A stretch of DNA of 22,041 bases. Origin: JBHJOF01 sp050330055. Lineage in GTDB: Bacteria; Pseudomonadota; Alphaproteobacteria; Kiloniellales; JAKSDN01. The position numbers were made by a program, and so were the translations under genes. The notes beneath the pieces are model-generated. The model made no database searches, had not been told where the DNA came from, and saw nothing but the letters and a program-made list of their open reading frames with translations. Where the stretch lies: contig JBHJOF010000385.1 in assembly GCA_050330055.1 (NCBI GenBank), positions 1-22,041 of the forward strand, written 5' to 3'. Shown here piece by piece: positions 6,872-14,557 of this stretch; position 1 is the stretch's first letter, and each line of letters begins with the position of its first letter.

Positions 6872-9800
6872 ATGGCGGACGGCTCGGCTGACCAGGCGCG
6901 GGCGATGAAGACTCTCAGAGCGACCTATCCGATGATGGCGGCACTGCTGGCAGCCCTGGCTGGTGGCCTCGTCGCGATCTGGCTCGACTCGGTCGAACGG
7001 GAGAAGCTGACCAATCTGCAGCGGCTCGGTGTGACCGAGCAGGTGGCCGCGGTGCGGGCGCGGCTGGAGGGCGCGATCAACGGCACCTTCCTGGGACTGC
7101 ACGGCCTTGCGGCGATCGTCTCGGTGAAGCCCGATATCTCCGAGCGCGAGTTCGCCGACATTGCCCGGGGCTTGATGGCGAACGATCGGCGCATCCGCAA
7201 CGTCGGCTTCATTCGCGGCTCCGTCATCACCTTCCTCTATCCGCGCGAGGGCAACGAGGCGGCATTGGGGGTCGACCTCAAGTCGATACCCGAGCAGTGG
7301 CCCGCCGCGCGGCGGGCCATCGTCACGCGGTCAACGGTGCTGGCCGGCCCGGTCAAGCTGGTGCAGGGCGGCACGGCGCTGATCGGCCGCATTCCGATCT
7401 TCGTTGCGTCGCCGACGGGCGCTGGACCCGATGAGTATTTTGGCATGGTCAGCATGCCGATCCTGGTCGACGTCATCTACCGGCACGGCGGCTTGGACGA
7501 CCTCCAGCGCAGCTTGAGGGTCACCCTGACGGGGCGGGACGGCCTGGGCGCCGGCGGCGAGGTCTTTTTTGGCGATGCAGAGGCGCTGCAGCACGACCCC
7601 GTTACGGCCGAGGTGCTGCTGCCGGGCGGCTCCTGGCAGATCGCGGCGGTGCCGCTTGCCGGCTGGGGTGCCCCAGCCGGCGCCCTGACCGGCGTTCGGC
7701 TTCTCGGCGTGATCGTTTGCGCGGTCCTCGGCCTGCTCGGCTATGGCATCGTGCGCCACCTGCAGCGGCGTCGCGAGCACGCGGCCGCGTTGCAGCTTCG
7801 CGAGCGGCGCTTTCGCGACTTCGCCGAAACCTCGGCCGATTGGTTCTGGGAGACGGACAAGGACTATCGTTTCACGATGCACACCGGTGATGCGGTGCGC
7901 GCCGCGCTGCACGGCAAGAGCTTCATCGGGATGTCCGGTTGGGAGCTTCCATGGGCCGTTCATGGGGAGCCAACTTGGGAGAGCCACCGCGCCGATCTGC
8001 TCGCGCACCGGCCGTATCGCAACTTCGAATACGGCTACCGCGCGGCGGACGGGCGCCGGCGCTACGTCAGCGTAAACGGTAAGCCGCTGTTCGAGGAAGA
8101 CGGCGCCTTCCTGGGCTACCGCGGCTCTTCCAGAGACATCACCGAGCGGGTGGAGGCGCTACAGCGACTCGAGCGGACAGAGAAGCTGCTGCTTCGGACC
8201 CAGCAGATCGCGCGCGTCGGATTCTGGACCTGGAAGATGTCAGCGGACGGCGCCACCGGGTTGCCCGAAAAGAACGAGCTCTCGGAACAGGCAGCGGCGA
8301 TCTTCGGCCGGACGCCCGAGGAGATGGCCGTAGACGACGCGACCTTTGTCGGGCGCTTTGTGCATCCCGAGGATAGAAGACGGGTGGAAGCGGTATTTCG
8401 GGATTTCTCCGCCGGGCGGATCAAGACCTACGAGCTTGAATACAGGATCCTCCGATCCGATGGTGCGGTGCGCGTCGTCTGGGAATCCGCCGAGCTCTTC
8501 AGGCAGGAAGGAAAGGAAGCGGTTTATCTGGGCGCAATGCAGGATATCACCGAGCTGAGACGAGCCGAGCAGAAGCTGTACGAGAGCGAAGAGCGCTTCC
8601 GGCAGATCATGGAGAACATCGATCACGTTTTCTGGATGTCGGATCCCACGACACAGGAGACGCTCTACGTCAGCCCGGCCTACGAAAGGCTTTGGGGTCG
8701 CACCCCCGAGAGCCTCTATCAGGATCCTTGGTCGTTCCTCGAGGCCATTCATCCCGAGGACCGGGACTGGGTGAAGGCCGAGATTTCCCAGAACGCGCAT
8801 CGCGACTACGACAACGTCTACCGTTTGGCCCGACCGGACGGCTCGATCCGCTGGGTGCGCGACCGCGGATTCCCGGTGCGGGACCGCGAGGGCCGCATCT
8901 ATCGCATCGCCGGCTTCGCCGAAGACATCACAGACCAGATCGAGGCAGAGGAGGCGCGTGCCGAGAGCGAGCGGCGGCTGGCAACGCTGCTCGACAACCT
9001 GCCAGGCGGTGCTTACCGGGTCCGCAACGACGAGACCTGGACCGGAGAATACCGCAGCGCGGGCTATTGGAAGCTCACCGGCTATTCGCCCGCGGACCTG
9101 GCGAACTCGCCGCGCCATGGCGGCTTCGGCGAGCTCGTGGTGCATCCCGACGACCTCGGTCGCCTGCGTGCCGACATTGCCGCCGCCATTGAGGAGCTCC
9201 GCCCCTTCGAGTTCGAGTACCGCATCATCACCAAAAGCGGCGAGCTGCGCTGGCTGTGGGAGCGCGGCCGCTGCGTCTCGGCGCCGGGCGAAAAGCCCGA
9301 GATGCTGGAGGGTATCGTCGCCGACATCACCGAGCATCGCCAGCTCCAGGAGCGCCTGCGCCAATCACAGAAGATGGAGGCGGTCGGACAGCTGACCGGC
9401 GGCGTGGCGCATGACTTCAACAATCTGCTCGCCGTGATCCTCGGCAACCTGGACCTGGCCGAGGAGCGGGCCCGGGACGAACAGCTCAAGGCCCTGATCG
9501 GCACCGCCATCAAGGCAGCCGACCGGGGCTCCCGGCTGACGCGGCAGCTGCTGGCCTTCGGACGGCGCCAGATGCTGCAGCCCGAAGTGACCGATCTGAG
9601 CGCCCTGCTGCGCGGGCTGGAGACGCTGCTCAGTCGCACGCTGGGCGAGACGATCGCGATAGACACGCGGCTCGCGGACGGGCTCTGTCCGACGCTGGTC
9701 GACCGCGGCCAGCTCGAAAATGCGATCCTCAACCTGGCGCTCAATGCACGGGACGCCATGCCGGAGGGCGGGCGCCTGACGATCGAGACGGCAAACGTCG

Positions 9801-10516
9801 ACCTGGACGAAGACTACACCGTGGCCGAGGCCGACCCGGTCGAGCCCGGACGCTATGTCATGATCGCGGTGAGCGACAATGGCTGCGGCATGGCGCCGGA
9901 GGTCGCCGAGCGGGCCTTCGAGCCCTTCTTCACCACCAAGGAGGTCGGCAAGGGCACCGGCCTCGGACTCGCCATGGTCTATGGTTTCGTCAAGCAGTCG
10001 GGTGGTCACGTCAGGATCTACAGCGAGCCTGGCCGGGGCACGACGGTCAGGCTTTACCTGCCGGAAGGCGACAGCGACCAGCCGGGCGCCGACGCGCCGG
10101 CCGAGCCCGCCGAGTTCGCCGCGCCGGCGCGCCAAGGCAAGTGCGTGCTGGTGGTCGAGGACGACGACGACGTGCGGCGGCTGGTCACTCGTCAGCTGTC
10201 GAAGCTCGGCTACGAGGTGCGGGAAGCCGCCGAAGGGGCTGCAGCGATCGCCCTGCTCGAGAACGACGGCCGGATCGACTGCCTGCTGACCGACGTGATC
10301 CTGCCCGGCCAGCTTCTCGGACCGGCGCTGGCCGAGCGGGCCCTGGCGCTCAGGCCCGGACTTGCGATTGCCTTCATGTCGGGCTATCCGGAAGGGGCGT
10401 TGACGCGCAACAATACCTTGCCGCCCGATGTCGTGCTGTTGAGCAAGCCTTTTCGCATCGGCGCGCTCGGCAAGCAGCTGAGCAAGGCGTTCGAGCGCGT
10501 TGGAGCGAAGCAATGA
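6872..10516 (+). CDS. membrane CHASE/multi-PAS hybrid histidine kinase
   Basis: 1214 residues. A first membrane helix (about 20-38) and a second (about 275-296) enclose a periplasmic CHASE-like sensor containing RRIRNVGFIRGSVITFLYPREG. Four PAS modules with PAC tails follow in the cytoplasm (about 313-430, 440-562, 576-692, 703-823); most end in a DITE/DITD motif before a linker helix. The HisKA box has the phospho-acceptor His847 in GGVAHDFNNLL. The HATPase domain (about 945-1065) shows the N box NLALNARDAMPEGG, DNGCGMA, and FEPFFTTKEVGKGTGLGLAM. A receiver domain (about 1090-1205) has Asp1141 in LLTDVILPG and a Lys in LLSKPF. It should autophosphorylate and pass the phosphate to its own receiver and perhaps to the next gene product. 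The ligand is unknown. A start at the ATG at 6905 is equally possible, since neither has a clear ribosome-binding site. Confidence 0.93.
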   Translation: MADGSADQARAMKTLRATYPMMAALLAALAGGLVAIWLDSVEREKLTNLQRLGVTEQVAAVRARLEGAINGTFLGLHGLAAIVSVKPDISEREFADIARGLMANDRRIRNVGFIRGSVITFLYPREGNEAALGVDLKSIPEQWPAARRAIVTRSTVLAGPVKLVQGGTALIGRIPIFVASPTGAGPDEYFGMVSMPILVDVIYRHGGLDDLQRSLRVTLTGRDGLGAGGEVFFGDAEALQHDPVTAEVLLPGGSWQIAAVPLAGWGAPAGALTGVRLLGVIVCAVLGLLGYGIVRHLQRRREHAAALQLRERRFRDFAETSADWFWETDKDYRFTMHTGDAVRAALHGKSFIGMSGWELPWAVHGEPTWESHRADLLAHRPYRNFEYGYRAADGRRRYVSVNGKPLFEEDGAFLGYRGSSRDITERVEALQRLERTEKLLLRTQQIARVGFWTWKMSADGATGLPEKNELSEQAAAIFGRTPEEMAVDDATFVGRFVHPEDRRRVEAVFRDFSAGRIKTYELEYRILRSDGAVRVVWESAELFRQEGKEAVYLGAMQDITELRRAEQKLYESEERFRQIMENIDHVFWMSDPTTQETLYVSPAYERLWGRTPESLYQDPWSFLEAIHPEDRDWVKAEISQNAHRDYDNVYRLARPDGSIRWVRDRGFPVRDREGRIYRIAGFAEDITDQIEAEEARAESERRLATLLDNLPGGAYRVRNDETWTGEYRSAGYWKLTGYSPADLANSPRHGGFGELVVHPDDLGRLRADIAAAIEELRPFEFEYRIITKSGELRWLWERGRCVSAPGEKPEMLEGIVADITEHRQLQERLRQSQKMEAVGQLTGGVAHDFNNLLAVILGNLDLAEERARDEQLKALIGTAIKAADRGSRLTRQLLAFGRRQMLQPEVTDLSALLRGLETLLSRTLGETIAIDTRLADGLCPTLVDRGQLENAILNLALNARDAMPEGGRLTIETANVDLDEDYTVAEADPVEPGRYVMIAVSDNGCGMAPEVAERAFEPFFTTKEVGKGTGLGLAMVYGFVKQSGGHVRIYSEPGRGTTVRLYLPEGDSDQPGADAPAEPAEFAAPARQGKCVLVVEDDDDVRRLVTRQLSKLGYEVREAAEGAAAIALLENDGRIDCLLTDVILPGQLLGPALAERALALRPGLAIAFMSGYPEGALTRNNTLPPDVVLLSKPFRIGALGKQLSKAFERVGAKQ

Positions 10517-10878
10517 CGACAAAGCGTCTGCTTGTGGTCGACGACGAAGCGGATTTCGGCGCCTACGTCAAGAAGGTGGCCGAGGGGCTTGGCTACCAGG
10601 TCCTGGTAACGACCAGCGGGCGCGCCTTCATGGCGGCATTCGAGGACTTCGCGCCCAGCCATGTGATGCTCGACGTGGTCATGCCGGAGATGGACGGCAT
10701 CGAACTGGTGCAGTGGCTGGCCAAGCGCTGCAGCCGGGTCAAGGTCGTCATCGTCACCGGCTACAATCCGAAGTACGCGCACACGGCGGGCGTCCTGGGC
10801 GGCGCGAAGGGCCTCGAGGTCGTCGGCATCTACGCCAAGCCGCTCCGGCTCGCCGACCTGCGCGCGGTGTTGGCGTGA
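10513..10878 (+). CDS. single-domain response regulator (receiver only)
   Basis: 121 residues forming one receiver domain and nothing else. Asp10-Asp11 in LLVVDDEADF, the phospho-acceptor Asp54 in VMLDVVMPEMDG, Thr82 in VIVTGY and Lys109 in IYAKPLR are all in place. The ATG overlaps the stop of the hybrid kinase gene (ATGA), so the two are translationally coupled and almost certainly act in one pathway. With no output domain it must work by protein-protein contact, as a CheY/DivK-type messenger or a phosphate sink. A phosphotransfer (HPt) protein, usually needed between a hybrid kinase and a separate regulator, is not encoded nearby. The gene ends 29 bases from the end of the convergent cupin gene. 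Confidence 0.93.
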   Translation: MTTKRLLVVDDEADFGAYVKKVAEGLGYQVLVTTSGRAFMAAFEDFAPSHVMLDVVMPEMDGIELVQWLAKRCSRVKVVIVTGYNPKYAHTAGVLGGAKGLEVVGIYAKPLRLADLRAVLA

Positions 10879-10907
10879 GGGAGGGCGCTCGGTGAGCGCT
10901 GCCTCGA

Positions 10908-11303
10908 TCAGTCATCCTGCCGCGGGTCCTCTGCCGTCGAGTGGTCGGTCGGCTGCGGAGTCGCGGTCAGCACGGTGACGCCCTCAGGCGCGTTGAAGCG
11001 GTGCCAGCAGCCCTGCGGCACGACCGCCAGCATGCCGGCCTTCATGTCGAGCCTTTGCGGGCCGTCGTCGGTCAGGATGGTCAGCGTCGTCGCCCCGGCT
11101 AGGATCTGCACCAGCTCGTCACCCATGCGGTGCCGCTCCCAATCGCTCTGGCCCTCGAAGCTGCCGGCGAAGAGCGCGCCGTCACGGAACTGCGCCAGCG
11201 TCGCAAAGGACGCCGCGGCCTCCTCTTCCGGGGTTTGCGGGCTGCGTCCGCGCAGCACCGGCAGGCCCGCCAGCTCCGCCTGGATGTCGACCGCCTTGAC
11301 CAT
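10908..11303 (-). CDS. small cupin-domain protein
   Basis: 131 residues. A single cupin barrel is visible: SDWERHRMGDELVQILAG (about 53-70), with His58 and Glu63 at positions that resemble metal ligands of cupin motif 1, and GMLAVVPQGCWHRFNAPEG (90-108), with His101 as the motif 2 histidine. The central part VQILAGATTLTILTDDGPQ is typical of the fold. Substrate and reaction cannot be told from the sequence; such small cupins include isomerases, dioxygenases and sugar- or ligand-binding proteins. The start at 11303 is favoured by GGGAG eight bases upstream; an in-frame ATG at 11317 has none. No signal peptide. It stands alone on the minus strand between the receiver gene and the methyltransferase unit. 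Confidence 0.8.
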   Translation of the reverse strand: MVKAVDIQAELAGLPVLRGRSPQTPEEEAAASFATLAQFRDGALFAGSFEGQSDWERHRMGDELVQILAGATTLTILTDDGPQRLDMKAGMLAVVPQGCWHRFNAPEGVTVLTATPQPTDHSTAEDPRQDD

Positions 11304-11427
11304 CGGGCACGCTCCCATCCTAGCGAATTGCCATCCTGCGCTTAGAGTAGGGGCAGTGCCGGCAAGCCGCCAGTGCGGAGACTGGCCCGCCGTGACAGAC
11401 CACGGGCAATCTGATAACGAGGAAGCA

Positions 11428-11592
11428 ATGCCTCCCTGGCCAGGCAAGGAGTGGATGGTGGCCGCCGAGCGCGATTTCCTATTTGCCGGGCTCCTGTCCA
11501 GCGGGTTGCCCCGTGGGAAGCTCGATGAGAACGAGCCTGCCCTGGCCTTCGCCGACAACGGCCACCTGGCACCGCTGTCCTGCGCCCCATGA
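11428..11592 (+). CDS. putative 54-residue ORF coupled to the methyltransferase
   Basis: I recognise no family. The reason to list it is its signals: ATG at 11428 is preceded by a near-perfect GAGGAAG about five bases upstream, while the following methyltransferase gene has no such site of its own. The stop TGA overlaps the methyltransferase ATG (ATGA), so ribosomes that translate this ORF could restart there. It has several acidic residues in the middle (KLDENEP) and no clear membrane segment or signal peptide. Upstream, at 11369-11386, GCCAGT and ACTGGC can pair around a six-base loop, perhaps part of the leader. It may be a leader peptide or a small real protein; chance cannot be excluded in high-GC DNA. 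Confidence 0.45.
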   Translation: MPPWPGKEWMVAAERDFLFAGLLSSGLPRGKLDENEPALAFADNGHLAPLSCAP

Positions 11593-12368
11593 TCGAAGTC
11601 GCTCTGCCTTGGGGGCTGGCAGCCTTGCTCGCTGTCGGCTCCATCTACGCCGTGTCTTTCGGCTGCCGCGAGCGTCGGCGGCGCAAGGGTAGGCCGCTCT
11701 TCGACCGCTCGCCCGTGCGCCTCGTCGATCCCTGGGAGATCGACCCCGTCTTCGCCATTACCGAGCACGGACCGACACGGGACTCCGAGGTGGTGCTCAT
11801 TGGGGCTGCCGGCGCGCGTGCCTCGACGTCGACCACTGAGGCCTGGATCCTCTGCGCGCTCGCCAAGCGTGCTCGCACCATCTTCGAGTTCGGCACTTGC
11901 ACCGGGCGGACCACCTATCTCCTGGCGCGCAACGCCCCGGCGGATGCGGTTATCGGCACCATTACCCTTTCGCCCGAAACAGTGGACGAGTACCGGTCCG
12001 ACCAGTCCGACCCGGAGTCCGCGCGCTGGGCGCGGATCGCCCGGAGGGAATCGGTCTACAGTGAGTTCTTCTACGAGAGCACCGAGGTCGCGGCGAAGGT
12101 CGAGCAGATCGTGGGCGACAGCAAGGCCTTCGACGAGACTCCCTGGGTCGGGCGCTGCGATCTCGTCTTCGTCGACGGCAGCCACGCCTACTCCTACGTG
12201 AAGAGCGATTCGGAGAAGGCGCTCCGCATGGTGCGTCCGGGCGGGATTGTCGTCTGGCACGACTTTTCGCCGGCCTGCAAGGGCGTGTGGCGCTATCTGA
12301 ACGAGCTTGGCCGCAGCCGCAAGCTTTGCCATATCCGAGACACGAGCCTCGTGGTCACGCGCACATGA
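11589..12368 (+). CDS. class I SAM-dependent methyltransferase with N-terminal membrane helix
   Basis: 259 residues. The N-terminus (about 5-24) is hydrophobic and followed by CRERRRRKGR, so the protein is probably anchored by one helix with the catalytic part in the cytoplasm. Motif I of the Rossmann-type methyltransferase fold is IFEFGTCTGRTTYLLA (98-113). DLVFVDGSHAYSYVKSDSEK (with Asp196, Gly197, Ser198 and His199) and ALRMVRPGGIVVWHDFSP are the pattern of the Methyltransf_24 group, whose members often act on sugars or small O-linked acceptors. The acceptor here is unknown. The gene start overlaps the stop of a 54-codon ORF. It converges with the permease gene; the 58 bases between them hold only weak short hairpins. 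Confidence 0.8.
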   Translation: MIEVALPWGLAALLAVGSIYAVSFGCRERRRRKGRPLFDRSPVRLVDPWEIDPVFAITEHGPTRDSEVVLIGAAGARASTSTTEAWILCALAKRARTIFEFGTCTGRTTYLLARNAPADAVIGTITLSPETVDEYRSDQSDPESARWARIARRESVYSEFFYESTEVAAKVEQIVGDSKAFDETPWVGRCDLVFVDGSHAYSYVKSDSEKALRMVRPGGIVVWHDFSPACKGVWRYLNELGRSRKLCHIRDTSLVVTRT

Positions 12369-12426
12369 CGCGGACAAGGGCTTCGCATCGCCCGCAGAGG
12401 CCGCTCTGGCCGAGGCCCGCATTTCG

Positions 12427-13575
12427 TTATGGCAGACCGCCCCAGGGCAGTGACAGATAGGCCTGGAAGGCATAGCCGCTGAGTGCCGAGCCGGCGATCG
12501 CCAGGACCAGGTACCAGAGGAAGAGCGGCAGGCGCACCAGGGCCAGGACGGCGACCGAGGCGTAGAGGCTGGTGATGCCGCCGGCGACCAGGAAGGCCAT
12601 GGCTGCGCCGGGTGCCATGCCGAGCTCGATCAGGCCGCGCACCAGCGGCAGCGCCGCATAGCCGTCGACATAGAGCGGCGTGCCAATCAGCACGGCGAGC
12701 GGGATCGCCCAGTCGCTGCCGACGCCGACGTGGTCGGCGATGATCTCGGGCGGCAGGCTGGCGCGCAGCAGGCTCTCGAGCGCGAAGGCGAGGCTCAGCC
12801 ACTTCAGCATCACGAGAATCGCGCCGCGGGCCTCGGCGAGGAACAGCAGGCGCCGCGCTGGCGCACGCCAGATGCGCCAGTCGAGGCTATCGGGGCCGGC
12901 GCAGGCGCTGTCGCAGGCGCTGTACGCAGCAGAGGGGACTGTCCCCGTAGGGGGCTGTCCCCGGGCTGATGCAGGTCGGGGACAGTCCCCTGCGCTTTGC
13001 TCCGGGTACAGTCCCTTCGGGAGGCGGTGAGAGCGCAGCGGGGCAGGGAAGGCGCCGCGCGCCAGCAGCGCCTGGGTGGCGAAGCCGCTGATCACGCCGA
13101 TGGCGAAGGCGGCCAGGGTCTTGGCGACGGCGAAGGCAGGGCCCAGGGTGCCGGCGGTGATCGCCAGCATGGCCGGGTCGGTGATCGGCGAGGCGAGCCA
13201 GAAGGCCATGATCGGTGCCAGCGGCGTCCCGGCCGCCAGCAGGCTGGCGATTACCGGCAGCACGCCAAGGCCGCAGATCGGCGTGATCGCGCCCAGCGCC
13301 GCCGCGGACAGGATCATGACCCCTTCGCGGCCGGCGAAGACGCGTGCCAGCACCGTCTCGGCGCCGCTCGCCCGCACCAGGCCGGTGAGGCCGGCCGCCA
13401 GCAGGATCACCGGCGCCATGGCCAGCAGGTTGGCGGTGACGAAGCCGGCCGTCTCGAAGGCCGGCTCGGGGAACAGCACGGCCAGCAGGACGGCCGCAAG
13501 AGCGACCGCAATCCACGCCGAGGGCCGGGGCAGGCGGCCGGTCAGACTGGCAAGTGACGATCCGGGAAGGCTCAT
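12427..13575 (-). CDS. DUF318/ArsP-type permease with in-frame repeat insertion
   Basis: 382 residues with about eight to ten hydrophobic helices in two halves. The first half has TPICGLGVLPVIASLLAAG and FWLASPITDPAML, a pattern of the DUF318 (ArsP_1) permeases; the second half repeats the topology with GTPLYVDGYAALPLV. Family members export metals or organoarsenicals, or have no known substrate, so the cargo is unknown here. Residues about 184-228 (Pro-, Gly-, Ser-rich, with several Cys) are unlike the rest and coincide with a palindromic repeat element that keeps the frame open; they would form the loop between the two halves. The ATG has GAGGAG eight bases upstream. The gene is divergent from a LysR regulator that probably controls it. 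Confidence 0.78.
   Translation of the reverse strand: MSLPGSSLASLTGRLPRPSAWIAVALAAVLLAVLFPEPAFETAGFVTANLLAMAPVILLAAGLTGLVRASGAETVLARVFAGREGVMILSAAALGAITPICGLGVLPVIASLLAAGTPLAPIMAFWLASPITDPAMLAITAGTLGPAFAVAKTLAAFAIGVISGFATQALLARGAFPAPLRSHRLPKGLYPEQSAGDCPRPASARGQPPTGTVPSAAYSACDSACAGPDSLDWRIWRAPARRLLFLAEARGAILVMLKWLSLAFALESLLRASLPPEIIADHVGVGSDWAIPLAVLIGTPLYVDGYAALPLVRGLIELGMAPGAAMAFLVAGGITSLYASVAVLALVRLPLFLWYLVLAIAGSALSGYAFQAYLSLPWGGLP
12901..13023. repeat. palindromic repeat element inside the permease gene
   Basis: Four related units built on GGGACTGTCCC lie here: GGGGACTGTCCCC at 12934-12946, GGGGGCTGTCCCC at 12950-12962, GGGGACAGTCCCC at 12978-12990, and a diverged GGGTACAGTCCC near 13004-13015. 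The first and third units with their flanking GCAG/CTGC form an inverted pair able to make a long hairpin. A 12-base direct repeat starting GCAGGCGCTGT occurs at 12901 and again at 12913. The number of bases added keeps the permease frame open. The structure resembles REP-like or Rickettsia-type palindromic elements that enter coding sequences; whether this sequence is dispersed in the genome cannot be judged from one copy. Confidence 0.75.
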
Positions 13576-13622
13576 GCCGGGCGCTCCTCAGCTGCGATCG
13601 GCCCCAATCATGCCCGGCGGCC

Positions 13623-13656
13623 TGTACATAAGCATAACGAATATATATGATATGTA
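13623..13656 (+). promoter_or_regulatory. lysR promoter and candidate LysR operator
   Basis: In the AT-rich gap between the divergent permease and lysR genes, TGTACA (13623-13628) and TATGAT (13646-13651) are 17 bases apart and resemble -35 and -10 boxes directed at lysR. TACATA (13625-13630) and TATGTA (13651-13656) form an inverted repeat with 20 bases between, suited to a dimeric regulator. On the other strand TATGCT-like sequences could serve the permease promoter, so the divergent promoters would overlap. This is consensus matching only. Confidence 0.45.
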
Positions 13657-13684
13657 ACATCAATTCAGTTGATGGAGTATCGGC

Positions 13685-14557
13685 ATGGAAGTCCGACTGG
13701 AAAGCGACCTGCTGCGCACCTTCCTAGCCATCGTCGACAGCGGCAGCTTCACCCGCGCCGCCGACGCGGTGGGGCGCACCCAGTCGGCGGTCAGCATGCA
13801 GATCAAGAAGCTGGAGGGGATCGTCGGTCGTCCGCTGTTCCTGCGTGGCGGTCGCGGCCTGCGCCTGACGGCCGAGGGCGAGGCCCTGCTGGGCGACGCG
13901 CGCCGGGTGCTGCAGCTGCTCGACCAGGCGGCGCGGTCGCTGCGCACGGAGGCGCCGGAAGGGCCGCTGCGCGTCGGCATTCCCGAGGAATACGGCGCCA
14001 GCCTGCTGCCGCGGGTGCTGGCCCGCTTCGCCGCCGCCCATCCGGCGGTCGAGGTCACGCTGCACTGCGCGCCGAGCCCGGCGCTGGCAACGGCGCTGAG
14101 CCGGCAGGAGCTCGATGCCGCGGTGGTGGTGAGCGACGGCGAGTCCTTGCCCGGTGAGATCCTGCTGCACGACCCGACGCTCTGGGTGACCTCGAGCCAC
14201 CACCTGGCGCACGAGCAGGAGCCGCTGCCGCTTGCCCTGTTCGACCGCGGCTGCTGGTGGCGCGACTGGGCGCTCAGGGCGCTCGACCGGCAGCGGCGGG
14301 CCTATCGGGTGGCCTACACCAGCGCCTCGATCGCCGGCGTCGCGGCGGTCATTGCCAGCGGCTTGGCGGTCGGCGTGCTCGGCCGCAGCACCATGCCGCC
14401 GGACACGCGCGCGTTGCTGCCCGAGGACGGCTTCGCGGCGCTGGCCGGCTCGAACGTCGTGCTGCTGCGCCGATCCGGCGCCGCCTCGGCCGCCCTGGAC
14501 AGCATGGCCGAGGCGCTGCGCGCCGCCTTTCGGCCAGCAGCGCCGGGCGCCGACTAG
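13685..14557 (+). CDS. LysR-family transcriptional regulator
   Basis: 290 residues, the standard LysR length. The N-terminal winged helix-turn-helix is clear: LLRTFLAIVDSGSFTRAADA followed by VGRTQSAVSMQIKKLEGIVG and LFLRGGRGLRLTAEGEALL (about 9-70). A linker helix leads to the periplasmic-binding-protein-like effector domain (about 95-285), with GPLRVGIPEEYGASLLPRVL at its start and ASIAGVAAVIASGLAVGVL near its end. It is expected to bind the adjacent intergenic region and regulate itself and the divergent permease gene; this target is inferred from the arrangement. The start is ATG with GGAG seven bases upstream. The stop codon shares the sequence CTAG with the stop of the convergent msrA gene. 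The effector is unknown. Confidence 0.93.
   Translation: MEVRLESDLLRTFLAIVDSGSFTRAADAVGRTQSAVSMQIKKLEGIVGRPLFLRGGRGLRLTAEGEALLGDARRVLQLLDQAARSLRTEAPEGPLRVGIPEEYGASLLPRVLARFAAAHPAVEVTLHCAPSPALATALSRQELDAAVVVSDGESLPGEILLHDPTLWVTSSHHLAHEQEPLPLALFDRGCWWRDWALRALDRQRRAYRVAYTSASIAGVAAVIASGLAVGVLGRSTMPPDTRALLPEDGFAALAGSNVVLLRRSGAASAALDSMAEALRAAFRPAAPGAD

Noticed and set aside
9365..10522. Long minus-strand open frame opposite the kinase core.
   Set aside because: The plus strand carries the HisKA, HATPase and receiver motifs; the antisense product shows none.
12369..12426. Possible terminator hairpin (CAGAG/CTCTG, GGCC/GGCC) between the methyltransferase and permease genes.
   Set aside because: Stems are only four to five pairs and no T run follows on either strand.
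12928..13016. Regularly repeated GGGGACTGTCCCC units suggesting a CRISPR array.
   Set aside because: Units are 13 bases and palindromic, spacers are 3 to 15 bases and unequal, and there are no cas genes; it fits a palindromic repeat element.
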